From Acidobacteriota bacterium (GTDB lineage: Bacteria; Acidobacteriota; UBA6911): a stretch of DNA of 64,000 bases. Numbering within the stretch: the stretch's first letter is position 1; each line of letters starts with the position of its first letter. Shown in pieces: positions 63,545 through 64,000 of the stretch. Under the pieces are notes generated by a model. The model did no database searches. It was not told the DNA's origin and was given only the letters and a program-made list of their open reading frames with translations. The DNA is taken from contig JAAYCX010000040.1 of NCBI GenBank assembly GCA_012729555.1, positions 62,001-126,000 of the forward strand. The letters are read 5' to 3'. Made by a program: the position numbers and the translations under genes.

Positions 63545-64000
63545 ATGAACGTACTCTATGTCAGCAGCGATGCGAGCGAAGAAGCCGCGCTCCGGCGGGA
63601 ACTCGAACCCTTCTCCCCCGCCCCGGCGATTCACCCCTCTCCGGGGATCGAGGATGCCCGCACTCGCATGACCGTCGCCGGCGCCTTCGACGCGCTCCTG
63701 ATCGACGGCTCCATCCCGCGCCCGGAAGCCGCCTTCCTGGCCGAGGGATTGAAGCGCGAAGGGAACCCGGCCGTCATCGTGGTCCTCACCCCGGAGACCG
63801 GGGACGAGGCCGCGGAGACCCTGCTCGGGGGATGCGTCGACCTCTTCGTTCCCAAACTCCCTGGATTCGGGGCCGTGTTGCACCAGGCTCTCCTGCAGGC
63901 GGCCGCGCGCCGGTCACCCGCCCCCCACCAGGCCCGGCACGTCAGGATCCTGTATGCGGGGGAACTGGAGCCCTTCCGACGGCATTTTGCCGACATGCCT
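63545..64000 (+). CDS. Response-regulator receiver-like protein (3' partial)
   Basis: 152 codons from ATG 63545 to the end of the window without a stop. Receiver (REC) fold: NVLYVSSDASEEAALRREL, the phosphoacceptor Asp in ALLIDGSIP, VIVVLTPETGDE with a Thr at the switch position, and the Lys in LFVPKLPG. The acidic pair at the first strand is replaced by Ser-Ser-Asp. About 30 residues after REC a second beta strand begins (RILYAGELEPFRRHF), perhaps another REC or a PAS domain. Output domain outside the window. Confidence 0.72.
   Translation, partial: MNVLYVSSDASEEAALRRELEPFSPAPAIHPSPGIEDARTRMTVAGAFDALLIDGSIPRPEAAFLAEGLKREGNPAVIVVLTPETGDEAAETLLGGCVDLFVPKLPGFGAVLHQALLQAAARRSPAPHQARHVRILYAGELEPFRRHFADMP

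Overview
This window is a GC-rich, gene-dense bacterial chromosome segment, most likely from the phylum Acidobacteriota. The strongest single pointer is the acidobacterial-type VWFA protein at 52484-53452. A diderm envelope is shown by the type IV pilus secretin, the outer-membrane barrels, PlsX/ACP and Lgt. There are no rRNA or tRNA genes, CRISPR arrays, insertion sequences or phage genes that I can see. All complete genes end at ordinary stops, and TGA is a normal stop here with one instructive exception.

Layout. 1-4764 is the type IV pilus assembly operon pilM(partial)-N-O-P-Q, followed by thiE. 5416-10674 (minus) is PgpH-type HD phosphodiesterase - ybeY - CorC/HlyC protein - ribD. 10727-12530 is etfBA, and 12624-14852 is DUF177-rpmF-plsX-acpP behind a near-perfect sigma70 promoter. 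16069-20747 is a redox cluster: a metallophosphatase/tetraheme protein with an in-frame TGA, a decaheme MtrA/DmsE-like cytochrome and an MtrB/PioB-like barrel. 20877-25777 holds a DEAD-box helicase, a glycosyltransferase, a phosphoesterase and a cardiolipin synthase-like protein. 25805-26302 is a sigma54-type promoter with paired upstream palindromes ahead of a small secreted repetitive protein. 26369-29802 (minus) is a porin - YedE - TusA-like - DUF3343 - half-permease group. 30256-33077 is an SLC13/RCK transporter and a DUF3788 gene. 33078-34070 is a lower-GC patch with a PEP-CTERM protein. 34116-36578 carries stress genes (nitroreductase, Tat-exported superoxide dismutase, two Hsp20). 36607-44762 is a long minus-strand run (namZ, deaminase fusion, CYTH, asnS, GT-C glycosyltransferase, methyltransferase, beta-propeller, coaE). 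44823-53452 is dprA, topA, an EF-G paralogue, lgt, rluD-type and VWFA. 53487-62800 holds BlaI, DUF362, thiI, metY, a metX-metW fusion and a class A PBP. The window ends with a PilZ protein and the start of a receiver-domain protein.

The most interesting signal is the TGA at 16219-16221. It lies in frame at codon 51 of a gene with a good start, ribosome site and signal peptide. It falls exactly at the second Cys of a Pro-Cys-Gly-Cys motif typical of this family and is followed at the right distance by a stable hairpin with a G-starting loop. I read this as a selenocysteine codon with a bacterial SECIS. Independently, 10 kb away, YedE, a TusA/SirA-like protein and DUF3343 form the accessory set known from selenium-using bacteria. 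The putative selenoprotein sits directly upstream of an MtrAB-like outer-membrane electron conduit, so I infer a periplasmic redox role. selA/B/C/D are not in the window and would be the decisive test.
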